Source: Thelonectria olida (Eukaryota; Ascomycota; Sordariomycetes; Hypocreales; Nectriaceae). Taken from it: a stretch of 64,000 nt of DNA. Each line of letters opens with the position of its first letter. The first letter of the stretch is position 1. The stretch lies in NCBI GenBank assembly GCA_020736575.1, contig JAGPYM010000013.1, positions 310,001 to 374,000 of the forward strand. The letters run 5' to 3'. The translations under genes were made by a program, and so were the position numbers. Shown in pieces: positions 1 to 12,572 of the stretch. The notes beneath the pieces were generated by a model. It made no database searches. It had not been told where the DNA came from and was given only the letters and a program-made list of their open reading frames with translations.

Positions 1-403
1 CTTGCGACGTAACACCAACAAATTACCAGAACGGGAACAGGCATCTTGGGGACACTTCGCTATTTCAACCCAAGCAACACAGGCCTCCAACAGAAATCAG
101 AGACACACGCCTCACCCCCCCTTCCCTTCATCGCTGCGTGAAGAGGTTATCTGCAGCACGAGTCTTAGGCTATCACAGTCTCGCCGATGCTCCTGGTCCA
201 CTCGTTGAGCATTTCTCGCTCTTTATCCCCAACATATCAAGCGACTGCCTGACTGCCTGACTGCGGCTTGCCTCCCCTCCCCTGCTCATTCGGTCTCAGC
301 TTTGACCTCTGGGGTGCCTCTTGAGGCTCACGGATGCCTCGCCTTGGTGTCCTCCTCATGCACTGTTCGCCCCGCCGCCTCCCCGCATTGCAATCGAGCT
401 CAC
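1..403. other. Window edge and upstream region of the SNF2 gene
   Basis: No convincing protein-coding gene is seen here. Short open frames exist on both strands but lack recognisable sequence. The stretch is rich in C and T, as expected for a fungal promoter or 5' leader, and leads into the ATG at 404 that is proposed as the first coding exon of the SNF2/RING gene. Confidence 0.4.
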
Positions 404-3400
404 CATGGGCGACCATTACGAGTCGATGAGCTTGGAAGAGCTGACGGAGGAGTTGACCATTCAACAGGTCATTTTGGGCTCCCTTAAGGATGCAGCGTTT
501 GAGGGCGCTGAAGAAGAGCGTGCCCAGGCTCGCCGGGATATCCAAAAGCTTAAGAAGCTCCTGCGTGCCAAACGAAATCATGAGAGCGCTGGTAAGCAGC
601 CGGGGCGACCTGCCTATCCCAATATTGCTCATTGATGAAGAGACTGATCACCAAAATAGAACCTTCACTCCCGCCCACGGTCCCAGTTGCGGATCAGGCT
701 AGGGTCAGGCCTTCAGCTGGTATGTACTACAGTCATTATCCATCAGATCTTGCGTCGTGACTTTCTTATTGACGCCTTCTTGCACCCTGCTTGTCAACCC
801 TCTGCAACCTCGTCAGATGTGTGCCTGTCCTACCCGGCTGCTTTCCAAGCCTTCTTTTTCAACTGCCCTTTTCAACCTTACCCCTTTATAAAATACCGAC
901 ATTCCCCCCTTCCCCTTCTCGCGGATTCCTACCTTGTTCCCTTGGAAGACCAAAACGCAGAATCCCGTGCACATCCTTGCCGCCTCATGTACCTCTGATG
1001 CACAAGAATACACAGTCAGCCAGCCGCCACCACTTGGGCGTTTGCCTCGCCCCTCCCGTCTCATATTTGCCCTCATCTACAAACGAGTTCCCGCCTACAT
1101 TAATTGCTCCTCCTCCGCAAACACATCTCTCCTGTTTAGCACAGAATGGCGGGATTCCCTGCCTTCCCATTCACAAATGACGACTCATATTTCTTTTGGA
1201 GCCCTGCAGACATCGCGGCTGACCTCTTCCTACAAGATGATGAACAGCAGGACTTTCCGACAGTAATGACCACTCCCATCAGAAGTAATGGTGTCTCTAG
1301 ACAAGACGAGGGCTCGTTGTCGGTGCCTAATCGAAAGCGAAACTATGCATCGACCAGCCTTTATGCCCCAGCTGGACCTAGCAAGTCCAGGCGCACAGCT
1401 CCGGTTCACACTTTCGACCCATTCTCGCCGTCCCAAGCAAATGGCGACGGAGGCGAGGCTGAATTCATTGACCTTACTGGGTAAGTGGAATATGTGACCC
1501 CCTCTGAACGAGGCTGCCTATCATGTGTTCGTCTCCAAACACACTCTAACCACGCATTCTGTAGGGATGATGATGATGAAGAACTAAACTCCCACTATAT
1601 TGTTGGCGAGCAGATCAAGGTTGAGAAATTGCGCGAGCAAGAACTGGCAGACCGTGAGCTTGCCCAGAGGCTTTCTAGCCAAGAGTCACCTGTTCCAGGC
1701 CCATTCACCATCCCAGCCCAGCACAATGCCTACGATCATCTTATGGGTAGACGACCACCTTGCTCAAGTGATACGGTCCCGCTAGCTGACGAGTTTGCCG
1801 ACTCGCCCGAACCGTTGGACTGTGACCCAGAGCCAGCTACATTCCAGATGCCAGGAGCATACCAACCGCGTTGGGACTCATCCATCCCTACTCGCCCACA
1901 CTCGCAGACTCCAGTGACTCCCGCGACTCCCGCGACTCCCATGGCAAACTCCATGGCTAGGGGCTATGGATCCGCCATGCAGCCACTTGCCCGAATGCCG
2001 TATGAATTGCCCATTCATCGCCCACAGGAAATGCAGATGCCGGTGAACACAAACCTATACAACACCATTGGACCCAACCAAGGCAACGGCCCTCTTCCTA
2101 GGCCAGTACCGTCACACAGAGAATTTGGCAATGCTGTGTACCCACCGCCCCGGCCAAGCCTGCCACCAACATATGGAGTTCCCTCGAGCCTCTCCGATAT
2201 TATCTCAAGAACCAGCATGTTCGACTATGCTAACGGCGTGGATGACTATGGGAATCCTCTTCCCGAACAACTGACGGACTTTCTTCAGGATGCCTACCAC
2301 GACCCTAGGATGAGTGAGAAGGAACTCGATGATCTTCTGCAGAACATTCGACCTGACATGGACATTCCCGAGATGAACCGCGATGGAACACCAGCCGGGT
2401 TAAAGAGACCCCTGTATCCCCACCAGGAACTGGCCATCGCCTGGATGAAGAAGATGGAGACGGGATCAAATAAAGGTGGCATTCTTGCGGATGACATGGG
2501 CCTGGGAAAGACCATTTCTACGCTGGCGTTGATTTTGGCTCGGCCAGCGACTGGTCGCCCAAAGGTAATTCCCACAGGCCTGTCTTTGTTCCAGACTAAC
2601 ACACTGATAGACAAACTTGATCGTTGCCCCAGTTGCGCTCATAAGGCAGTGGAAGGAAGAGATCCAGACCAAAACCAAGCTTTCCCATCGACTGTCCGTC
2701 TTGATTCACCACGGCAAAAAGTCAACAACGGAAGAGTTGCTCAGTTATGATGTCGTCCTGACAACTTACGGCACCGTTGCGTCGGAGTTGAAGCGACTGG
2801 ACAAATACTTCAAGGACAATGAGAATCGCAACATCGACATGAACAATGACAAACACCTTGCCGAAAAGTGTCCACTCCTTCACCCGAAGAAGGCTAAATT
2901 CTATCGAATCATCTTGGACGAGGCACAATGCATCAAGAACAAGAATACACAAACAGCCAAAGCATGCCACAAATTGAAGGCAACATACAGGTGGTGTTTA
3001 ACAGGAACTCCGATGATGAACGGAGTGAATGAACTCTTTTCCTTGCTCCAGTTCCTCCAAATCAAGCCCTATTGCAAGTGGGAAGAGTTCCGCCAGGTAT
3101 TTCAAGCATCTCTCTTCGTCGAGTCATTCTAATTCCTTCTTATATAGGCATTTGGTGTCTTGTTTGGGCGCCACGGTGATCCCAAGAGCACGGCTATGAG
3201 CAGACTTCGAGCGCTGCTCAAGGCCATCATGCTTCGGCGAAAGAAGAACTCCACACTAGATGGAAAACCCATTTTGAAGCTTCCAGAGAAAACTGAGGAG
3301 ATCATCTACGCCAAGCTGTCCCCCGATGAACTGAACTTTTACAATCAACTGGAGGTGAAGTCTCAGGTGCTTTTCAGCAAGTATCTTCGGGAGGGGAGTA

Positions 3401-4671
3401 TTGGCAAGAACTACTCCAACATCCTAGTTCTGCTTCTCCGATTGCGACAAGCATGTTGTCATCCACATCTCAACTTGGATGTCGACGATGCCGCCACCTC
3501 AATGTCCGATGAGGAATTGCAAGCTATCGTGAAGACCCTGGATGCAGCAATAGTGGAGAGAATCAAGGGCATCGAGTCCTTTGAATGCCCCATCTGTTAT
3601 GATGTAGTGCCGAGCCCTACGTTCTTTGTCCCCTGTGGCCACGACAGCTGCAGCGAGTGTCTTTGCCGTATTGCTGAAAATGCTTCGGCTCTCAACATCC
3701 AGGAAGGGAATGAAGACACCAAGGCTAAGTGCCCTGTCTGCCGTGGTGCGTTTGATCCCGCAAAGTGTTTCTCATACGAAGCGTTCAAAAAGGTCCACAT
3801 GCCTGAGAGCATTCAGGCGGCAAAGTCCGAGGCGGGTGAGTCGGATGACGATGACGATGGTGAGTCAGAGTCTGACGCCACCCTCTCCGGTGACGATGAA
3901 GTCGACAAGCGAGGCAACCTCAAGGGATTCGTTATCCCCGACGACATTGACTCTGAGCCCGAAGAGGACAGCAAAAGGAAGACCACCAAGAAGCCCAACA
4001 AGAAGAAGAAGAAAGGAAAGGGCAAGAAGAAAAATGTGACCGACATCAAGCCCTCCATGCTCAAGACCCTTCGCAAGGAGGCATACAAGAATCGCGCTGC
4101 GTTTGATAAGTACATGAAATACTTGCGCAAGACGTGGTTGCCCGCTGCCAAGGTGACTGAGTGCATCGAGCTCCTGAAGAGAATCTCCGAGACGGGGGAG
4201 AAGACCATCATTTTCTCCCAGTGGACCCTTCTACTCGACCTCCTCGAAGTAGCGATGAAGAGGGAGGATATGGACGGGATGGAAAGATATGACGGCAGCA
4301 TGTCGGCGACTGATCGTGATCGGGCGGCCCACAGTTTCCGAGAAGATAAGAGAGTGAAGGTGATGCTCGTCTCCCTTCGAGCGGGTAATGCAGGTCTCAA
4401 CTTGACTGCGGCGTCTCGGGTCATCATCATGGATCCCTTCTGGAACCCGTATATCGAGATGCAGGCTGTCGATAGAGCCTATCGAATTGGCCAGCAGAGG
4501 GAGGTGAAGGTGTACCGCATTCTGACCGCGAGCACGGTTGAAGATCGAATCGTAGAGCTGCAAAACAAGAAGAAGGACATTGTTGAGGCGGCGCTCGATG
4601 AGGCTGAGGGCGTCAAGATTGGACGTCTGAGCACGAGCGAGCTCAAGTTCCTCTTCAATGGACGCAGCTGA
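404..4671 (+). CDS. ULS1: SNF2-family DNA translocase with RING finger (Ris1/Uls1-like)
   Basis: This is a nuclear Swi2/Snf2 ATPase of the Ris1/Uls1 family. Yeast Uls1 acts on SUMO-conjugated chromatin proteins and is a proposed SUMO-targeted ubiquitin ligase. Proposed exons are 404-591, 1145-1480, 1565-2564, 2611-3096 and 3148-4671, giving about 1177 residues in frame. The Walker A motif (DDMGLGKT) lies near residue 480 and the DEAQ box (ILDEAQCIKN) near 609. A C3HC4 RING (CPIC..CGHDSC..CPVC) spans about 816-873, and the C-terminal helicase lobe (SQWTLLLD to DRAYRIGQQ) spans about 1017-1127. An acidic then lysine-rich low-complexity insert separates RING and helicase lobe. The start is uncertain. 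An ATG at 1146 alone would give 1114 residues, and a TATAAAAT box at 887-894 could serve it. The upstream exon has a helical, acidic sequence and a phase-matched GTAAGC/CAG intron of 553 bp. Family assignment is sure; the first exon is probable. Confidence 0.9.
887..894 (+). promoter_or_regulatory. TATA-box-like element inside the proposed first intron of the SNF2 gene
   Basis: TATAAAAT lies about 250 bp before the ATG at 1146, in a pyrimidine-rich stretch. It could drive a shorter transcript starting between 900 and 1140. It could also be chance sequence inside the 592-1144 intron. Confidence 0.3.
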
Positions 4672-5423
4672 TCGGGCTCTACCAGCGTGCCCAAGGTCTT
4701 TCGGCGTGGTTTGGGTCATTTGCGTAACAGCACATGCCCCAAGGTTTCGGTTTTCTGAGTTGCTTTATTGCGGACCATCTTCTGATCAGCCATGGAAGGC
4801 ATGAGTTTTGGGGGCAAACGGGAATGGAGTTACGGATCAATTTCACTTTCGCCGGATGGAAACAGTCATCACCTCACGGTGCCAGCTTGACTACGACTCG
4901 GGAGTTTCATGTAGGATAGGCACACTAATACTGCCTAACGAGACATGACAACAATCTTCTTACCGGGACATATCTGCAGGAGAGGAAAGGGGTTTAGTTT
5001 AGGTAGCTGGAATCGCGATAGGTTTAGGGCAATGCCAATACAGAGAGGTATATCAAAAGGTTTGCTGCACTTATTAGACGGGCTTTTAAGACGAAAATGT
5101 CGTAACACAAGGCATCAGGAAGCTTCACGAGTAAAGAAAGGGAGGCCTTGAGAAAAATCACTTCTGGGTATAAATACTCCAATAACTAACTACCTAGCCA
5201 CCTTATTCCCTTTTCCGCCCAAGTCGAACGCCAGACAGAAGAATCCTGCGCCTATCCATACAAATCCACCTGTTTTTTTTGTTTTTTTTTGTTTTTTTTT
5301 TTGCATCATGCTATCCTTAGAAGAGACGGCCCCCTTTGCCCATCTCCTTCTTCCAGGCACGCAACCGTTTGTTCATGTGGATTGTTCTACAACAAGGTTC
5401 CTGAGAACCAACGACGTTCCTTT
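4672..5423. other. Convergent 3' intergenic region with T-rich tract
   Basis: The SNF2 gene (+) and MED17 (-) converge here and no gene is seen. The stretch 5271-5303 is almost pure T interrupted by single G residues. On the minus strand this is an A-rich tract just beyond the MED17 stop. It probably belongs to the 3' UTR and polyadenylation region of one or both genes. Confidence 0.5.
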
Positions 5424-7384
5424 CTAGAAAACGCGGCTGACAATGTCCTGCACGCTGGAGGCTTCGCTGGGCGCACGTGGATCAGCAGACCAAACCCATC
5501 GCGCATCATCAGGCTTGCCATTGCTATTGGACTCTTTTGTGACGATGAGGCAGGGCGCGTCGTTGCGGTCGACGACGTCAAAGGTCAGTTCCAAGTCGTC
5601 ACTGTCGAGGTGGCGGATGGAATTGCCGCCGACGCTCTTGACCCACTCGTCGCCGGGCGGCGGGCTGGGGAGCATGGGGAGGAAGTGCTCGGCAAGGACG
5701 CGGGCCGCTGCGGTGTGGATGAAGTCGGTGAGGGCCTTGAGGTCCGGGTATCCGTCCTTGTAAGGGGGGCAGAGGGATGCCAGGGGCGAGCCGGCTGGGA
5801 GGAGGACGTTGTAGTAGGTGTCGGTGACGGGGAAGAGGAATGTGCGGCCGCGGACGGTGAAGAAGATATCCGGGAGGAGGGTGACCTTGGTGTGGAAGTC
5901 GATGGGCTGGAGCATGTTGCGGATGAGCGTCAAAGAGATCGACGGCTGATTAGGGCCTCGTGAAGCGGCGTCGTGGCCGTCGACGAGCATGGAAGGGGGG
6001 GTCTTAAGGATGAAGCTAGAGGGCAGGCCAGCTCTCTGAAGTGCCTGTACGAGCGCGCCTATGCGTTCCACGCATGCGCGGATGCTGCGAGTGTGTACGA
6101 TGCGGGCGACAATGGGCCGCAGGAGCGCATGGGTTTGTTGGCCACGGTGTCGGGGTATATGGGGAGGCATGGGACGGGTGCGCATAAGCTCGTTGTGTCG
6201 ATGGGCGTAGCTAAGGAGGACGTGTAGCGCCAGAGAGATGGACTCAGCCGTTTTGTTGTCTGGCAGAGGTTCGTCAAACGGCTCGGAGCCCAGCGGGACC
6301 AGCTCGATCGAGACGTTCGATGTCGGGTCGACAGCACATAGCAAGCGTGATCCGACAGGCTTGACATCATACGCAGCAAGAGTGCGAGCTTCACGAGTGA
6401 GTTCGTGCCACAGCTCTTGCGAGAAAATGGTGTTTCGGGCCTCGAGAACGCGAGCTTCGAGGGGCGCATCATCTGTAGTGTGCGCGGGGAGAGCAGAGCG
6501 ACCAGTGATCTTGCCGTCCCGTTCATATACTATGACGAGACGCTCCGAGACGCCGCCGAGACGACCGCAGTCGAGCTGGACTGCACCGTCTTCGCCTCTT
6601 CGCATCGGAGCAAGACCATTGCTTCTGAACTCGACAGCAGCTTCGGAAAAACCAAACCTCACGCCTAACGAATGTCGCTCTTGAGGAACTCTGGAGATGG
6701 ACCATCCGCTCTTCTGAACCGCCATGATTTCCTCCCAGTATTTCCCCTCGGCCGTCATCTCGGCGTCCAAGAATTCGCGAGCCGCTTCCGCAGCCTCGCA
6801 GGCTTTGTTGGTCTCCATCAAGGTCCAGCCAATGGCGATTTCCTCCTGGTCCTGCACTTTGGTTTCCGTAATATTGGACTCGTCGAGTCGGTCGGCGCCC
6901 ATGGTGCCAATGCCAACTAGGTCGCGCAGGCCCTGGGATAGCGTGGTGCTGGCCTGTGTCGGGTTCTGCTTGGAGAGGAGGAGCGAGAGAAAGTCGAGCG
7001 TGAGCAGCGCTGTGTTACCTGCGACGCTTTTGAGCGAAACGTTAGCTTTTCGCCCTTCACTCAGACGATGCCATTCAGGGAGTCCCAAACATACTCGATA
7101 TTTTTCAACACCTCCATGCGCGCCTCGGTGGGGTCCTGGGCTGCGCTCGCTTCCTCATCGTCGTCGCCATCGGCCATTTGCACGTCCTCGTCGACAGTCA
7201 GTTCTCCATTCTGCTCCTGTTCCTCCCTTTTCCCGATGTCTTCCTGGAGCTTGGCCTCGGAAAGGGCGCGGAAGCCGCCGGGCTGTGCGTGGACGCGGGC
7301 AATGAACTCGGCGAGGTTCTTGGGCTTCTTGTCGTCGACGGGCTGGGGCCGCAGGGACAACGGCGGGTCGTCGCTGGGCGTCAT
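5424..7384 (-). CDS. MED17: Mediator complex subunit 17 (Srb4/Med17)
   Basis: This is the fungal Med17, a head-module subunit of Mediator that bridges activators and RNA polymerase II in the nucleus. Exons read on the minus strand are 7384-7095 and 7026-5424, for 630 residues. The intron (7027-7094) has donor GTATGT, branch GCTAACG and acceptor AAAAG. Splicing gives the junction LKNID/VAGNTALL, which continues into a long helical region (LDFLSLLLSKQNP, LRDLVGIGTMGADRL) typical of ascomycete Med17. The N-terminus holds an acidic stretch near residue 75 (DGDDDEE). The middle of the protein is the long Srb4-type body. The gene is tandem with the channel gene downstream of its promoter, separated by 512 bp. 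The identification rests on overall resemblance to fungal Med17; I see no motif that is unique to it. Confidence 0.85.
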
Positions 7385-7896
7385 GATGGTCGGGGCGAGA
7401 GCGGCTTAGGTGGTGGTGGAAGCTGTAGATGCGAACAGTGATGAGGTATGATGCAGATTGGAATGTGTTCGGGCAAAGGGTCGCAGGTCCGATGTCTTTG
7501 AAGTGGGTTGAGTTGCCTCGACCTTTGTGGTCTTGGTGTAGGTTGGAGCTGCGAATCCGAGCGGCGGGGCCGTTGACCGACGTCTCGACTGTCACGAAGC
7601 GCACGTACAAACTGCTAACCTATAACTAAACACGCAGCGCCCAACCAAGTCCAAAGATGCCACTCGCTTCCAAGTCTTTTAGGAATGTAGATAAATTTGA
7701 ACAAGATATTATAATACGTAATCTAAGTCTATCTCTCAATCGAACCAGTTAGTTCTACAATGCGCCAGTACGTAAGGAAAATGCTCCTTTCAAAAGAATG
7801 AACATGACGAATCCTCCGTACGTGTAACAAATACACACCCGTTTCGCCCAGTTAGTCAGTCTGTCCACTCCGAATATCCTCCTTCTTCTTATATAG
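7385..7896. other. MED17 promoter and channel-gene 3' region
   Basis: This 512 bp interval separates the MED17 start from the channel-gene stop on the same strand. The part at 7680-7760 is AT-rich (ATAATACGTAATC-type sequence) and probably contains the 3' UTR of the channel gene. No further gene is seen. Confidence 0.5.
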
Positions 7897-10197
7897 TCAG
7901 TCACGTTCAGCTTCTCTGGGAAGAGGACTCGGGCACGCGCTGTTGAAAGCACTCCCCCCAGGCGTCTCGCCCACTGAAGCGATCCCTCCCCTGTCCACGT
8001 CCTGATTCAGCATCCTCCAGCGTCGCAGCTTGGATCGCGGGTTGTCCCCCGACATGGTCGGCATCAAGTCGTCCTCCAGGATCGGTACCTCGGAAATCGG
8101 ATCCAGCTGCTCGATCGTGTCGGCAACGTCCGGCGGCGGCGCCGCTTTGAACACGGCCTGCACGTCGCCGTACGGAGAGAAGCTCATGAACTGCCACTTG
8201 GACGGCTTCTTCTGAGTCTTGGCATTTTGCGCCGCGAAGCGACGTCGCTCCATGAGGCCGATAAGGAGCAGCGTGACAAAGTTGAGCGTGCGGATCAGCG
8301 CCACATTGACGATGTGGAAGACGCGCGCCGACGTGACCAGCTTGAGCGGCAGGAGGAGCATCAGGGCGACAATGTTGAACGGCGGCGGGTACGCAAAGAT
8401 GGAGTCGCTCTTGACGCCCTCAAACGTCAGCACGGCGCGGCGGAACTGGATCTCGGCCGTCTCGTCGGCGATGATTTTGGAAAAGGTGTTTGTGAGCATG
8501 GCGATGAGGATGGTCAGGAACAGCGTGTTGCCCAGAAACGCAAACGAGATCATCAACGCGGGGCCTAGGATGGTGTGGAAGCGCACCGACTCCTCGATGC
8601 CCTCGCCGTCGAGGCCGAACCAGATCCAGAGCATCCACTTGCCGACGACGATCCAACTGAACTCCTCGCGGCCGTCGTTGCCCGCGGCGACGAGCCACTG
8701 CAGCGCGAGCAGGAAGCCCGTGAAGCACCACGTGGCCAGGAAGGTTAGGATGGTAAAGTCCTTCATCATGGCGTGCAGGGAGATGAAGACGATGTTGTTA
8801 GGGAGCAGGTTGAAGGCCACGCGGGTGAGCATGATGGGCGCCGCGATGCAGAGGATCGGCAGGCCCCATCCGCTGTGCAGCTGGTCGAGCAGAAGATCCA
8901 TCAGCCGCGCGACGAGATAGGCGCCGAAGATGGCGGCAAAGGTGATGTCGAGGAAGGCCCAAAGGTTCTGGGCGTGCACCTCCCAGCCGTGCTCGATGAT
9001 GGCGGCAAACTTCTCGAGGAGCCAACCAGCCGAGTAGATGACAAAGCCAAACTCCCACAGGTTGAGCTCCGAGTGCCGGGAGATCATGGTCATGACATAG
9101 AGGCAAAGGAGAAGGATGAACTGGAACAGCTCGATGATGTTCCGGGTCCGGGGGACGATTAAGCGGTGGTGATTCAGGAGAGGTGCCTTTCGAGGGTCGT
9201 AGAGTGAGATGGGTCGGCGCTTATAGTGATCCGGAAGGATATCCATGAAGGACTGTGGCGTGTAGATGATCTGGCCATCGTGCACAGCGTCGACGGCCCG
9301 CTGACACGCCGTGGAGCTGATAAAGGTCTTGCTCTCGGACAAGATAGCCAGCTCAAAGGCGGTGATCTTCTTGTCGTTCCCGCGCTTCTTCTCCTGGGCC
9401 TGCCATTGAGACGGGCTCCTGCTGTGACGCCCACGGCGCGTGACATGAGCGGGAGCGCCCTGGAAGGGATCGAAGCCTTCGATCAAGATGTGAGCGAGCA
9501 GGAGAAGGCCCTGCGGTCCAGGGTTCTCCTCGTGGAACCGACGGAGGACGCGACTGGCGAGCAGCTCGCACAGCGTCGCGCGGGCAACGTTGACGCTCTG
9601 ATGGACAGTCTTGGACTGGTCTCGCAGGAAGGAGACGCGGTTGGCTAGCAGGCAGTACACTGTTTGGTCTTAGTAAGACAGGCAAGACTTCAGATGGCAA
9701 CTGAGTGTTGTTGGGGTATGTTACCAACAGAGTAGTCATTGGGGTTGTAGAGTCTATCCACCAATGGTCGCACAACCAGGGCGTTCATCTTGGGATCCCT
9801 GAAGTGCTCCAGGGTGTAAGGATCATCTACAGCAGCGTGTTAGCGAGCGCTCTTGTCTGTCACGTCCCAAACTGTAGCTATCAGATGGAAACATACCAAT
9901 GCTGGCAAGGACTAGACGCCGCACTCTAAGCTCAGAGAGGTGTTAGCTACTGGTTCTCTGGCATCTCATGCAGTGGCATAGCTGAGCCGCGCCACAGCCG
10001 GGCAAGGGGCGGAACTACCGGTGAATTGTCATGTACACAGGCAAACCCTCTGGAGTGAGATTGAGCTGCGTGCTCGCGCCAGTGTCGAGACATCCCTTGG
10101 ACTCCGCGTCCTCGGGCCCTGAGAGGAAACCCTCGTCGGAATCATCGTCGACGGGACGGAGCCAATTGCTGGCACGCTCGGAGCTCGGCCGTGCCAT
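7897..10197 (-). CDS. YVC1: Vacuolar TRP-type cation channel (Yvc1/TRPY1-like)
   Basis: Yvc1 releases calcium from the fungal vacuole on osmotic or mechanical stimulus. Minus-strand exons are 10197-10019, 9925-9897 (only 29 nt), 9826-9725 and 9659-7897, all in phase, giving 690 residues. The cytosolic N-terminus carries the family stretch VYCLLANRVSFLRDQ and the helix LCELLASRVLRRF. Several hydrophobic segments follow, from about FQFILLLCLYVMTMI to GPALMISFAFLGNTLFLTIL. The pore region lies between them (WMLWIWFGLDGEG). The segment after the last helix (IAMLTNTFSKI) is the usual channel exit. The cytosolic tail is acidic (LDPISEVPILEDD), as in fungal Yvc1, where acidic residues are linked to calcium activation. 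Start chosen as the first ATG that joins in frame through all four exons. Confidence 0.9.
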
Positions 10198-12529
10198 GGT
10201 TCAACGAAAATGCAGTCTACAGGTATAGAGCAACCAAGCCTCTTCAGAAGCTAGGGCTCGCACGGCGCCGACAATAGCACAGAGTTTGAATCACGAGTCG
10301 ATGGGAGAGTTGACTTGATGAAAATTCATGATGCTGATGAGAAGCACTGCCTGTCTGCCTCTTGCAAATACCCCTGAGCCACCGTGTCTGTGAGAGCCAA
10401 TCGGCACCGTGAATGCGCCGATGATCCGCCCCGCATCCTCGTTCCGGACCAGACATGGACAAGAAGATGGATGATGCATGGATGCATTTGCATTTGAAGC
10501 CATCGTATTGTCAGATTTCCATGTTTGACTGCTGGATTATGGTGGATATCTTTATACTTACCGTTTATTCGTTTGTAGTCTAACTAACCCAAGTCTCAAG
10601 GGCATTCACTCTCAAATACGTGGCTACCGCCAGGTGTCCAAGGGTTCTCCCAGGATTGGCATCCCTTTGGGCCCTTCAACCCACTTGCGCCGGCCCATGC
10701 GTCTGCTGTCAGCACTATGAACCAACCTTCGTACTCAAGGAATCAATTCGTTGGCCCTGAACGACAGGCGGCAGCATAAAATACAGAGCAAGAACATCCA
10801 ATAGACAGCGAGCCACGAATCGCCACAAGACGCAAGCTTACCCGCTCTGAAGCTTGGCTCAAGATCCTCTCCGTGCGGATCCGGAGACATTCGTACAGAG
10901 CTCTGGTGATAAGGCGAGGAGCTTGTATCGTGGCTCGGTTCAGGGTAGTGTCGACCATTCATTTGCCGACATTTGTTCAAGTCGAGATACGGCAGTTGTC
11001 GTCGTGGCACGTCTTGGGTTCGAGATACGTAGCGTTACCGTGCCATCGCCTACTGGAATGATGATGGCTTACACTGCCACCACAAGCCTGTCAGAAGTCA
11101 GTGCTGGCGCCTGCCGTGATACGCTAACCGGAAGCTACCGGGCAGCAAAAGAAGTGCCTAATCACACTCCGCTGGCCTGGCTGATTGACTGAGAAGCCGG
11201 CGACGTTCTAGACCTACCAAAATGACAGCCCTATGGATCAGGGACCAAAGGAGCCGCCAGAGTGAAACTAAGTAGGCTGCTCAAGTGTTCCGGCTAGCAA
11301 GGTTGAATGGGGAGGAGAAGAGGAAGTGGGGGTTTGATAGACAGTTTCACAGATTGGCGAACTCGCAATTAGTCAACATTGCTCCGGAAAGTCACCGATT
11401 TCCAGCGAAGAGTGTTGTCGTTCAACATTCGTTGTTGGGGCATGGGGATGATTCGCACTGAGCGAGCCTCAGCTCTTCGGTCTTGGGTCTGGGGTTGCCA
11501 TGTACTTTCGTTCTGGGGGCGTGGTACCTGGAAGTAACGTCAACGTCGGAGCTACTATGTACATTCGTGACATTTCCCTGTCCCCAGTCTCCCAGACCAA
11601 TATATGAGGCGTCAAGCAACCCATTTGTCAACTGTCATGGCACCGATAGGTTTAGCCGAACAAAGAATAGTATTTGAGACAGCAGAACACCGAGTTGCTT
11701 GGCAGATATGGTGCTAATGAGCAGCAAATGGGCTGGTTCAAACCAATTAGTTCGGGGCTTGCCTAGACCAAAACGTTGCACCCATTAGTTCAGGTCTTCA
11801 AAGCTCCTAGATATGGTTTGCCGCAGCCCTCCCGGCAACTGACCGAATCCAGGATGTGTTGGACCCGGGGTAAAGCAATGCCCAAACCGTCGATCCTAGC
11901 CCAGGATTAAAAGGAACAAGGTTGAGGGCATGGTTGTCGACCGTATTGGGTGATGAAGGAGACCATCCCAACCAACAAGCTACAAGTTGAGGTAACACAG
12001 CCAGCGGGGAAGATGGAATAAGTTCCCGAAAACTGACTCTTTCGGGGCTGATGCAGATGAGCGATAGCTTAAATGGCTCCTTATGCCCCTTTTGTTAGGT
12101 CGGCCTTAAATCGCACGCTCTTAGAGGGGTTAATGCCAAGGTTGACCGAAGAGCCACGGTTGAAAACGATGTCCATATCGTTCCAAGACATCCTCCAGAT
12201 GTTGCACACCACAAGAGGTTACCCCTAAGAAAGTAGGGCGGGAGGTGTGAACCTGTACTGTGAGCACTTTGTACGTTTGTTGTGTAGTACGGTGGAAATG
12301 ATCACCAGACCAAGCCCCAGGTCTTGGCTGCGAATTAGAGCCGTTGGGTGAAAGCTTGGCCCCGCGGCGTGGCAGTCAACAGCAGTTCGCAGTTGGCCAT
12401 CGAAGTCACAGGTCGTGGTAACTATTTTCTTGGCCTGAGCTCAGCCTTTCTTGGAGGACGTGGACACGGACACATGTCGATCCAGTCAGTGACATGCATC
12501 GCCTCGGCTGGCGGGACAGCCGCGGGAGC

Positions 12530-12572
12530 TGTGAGAGCCCTGTGAGGGCCCTGTGAGGGCCCTGTGAGGACG
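12530..12572. repeat. 11-bp tandem repeat
   Basis: Four consecutive copies of TGTGAGRGCCC start at 12530, 12541, 12552 and 12563. The first copy differs by one base and the last is degenerate. Each unit contains GGGCCC, so the block is locally palindromic. Confidence 0.8.

Noticed and set aside
5271..5303. T-rich tract as a telomeric or centromeric element
   Set aside because: It is a single short T run with isolated G residues between two convergent gene ends, without repeat structure typical of such elements.
11700..11770. Possible tRNA B-box (GGTTCAAACC) near 11735
   Set aside because: No A-box at the right distance and no cloverleaf pairing could be formed by eye.
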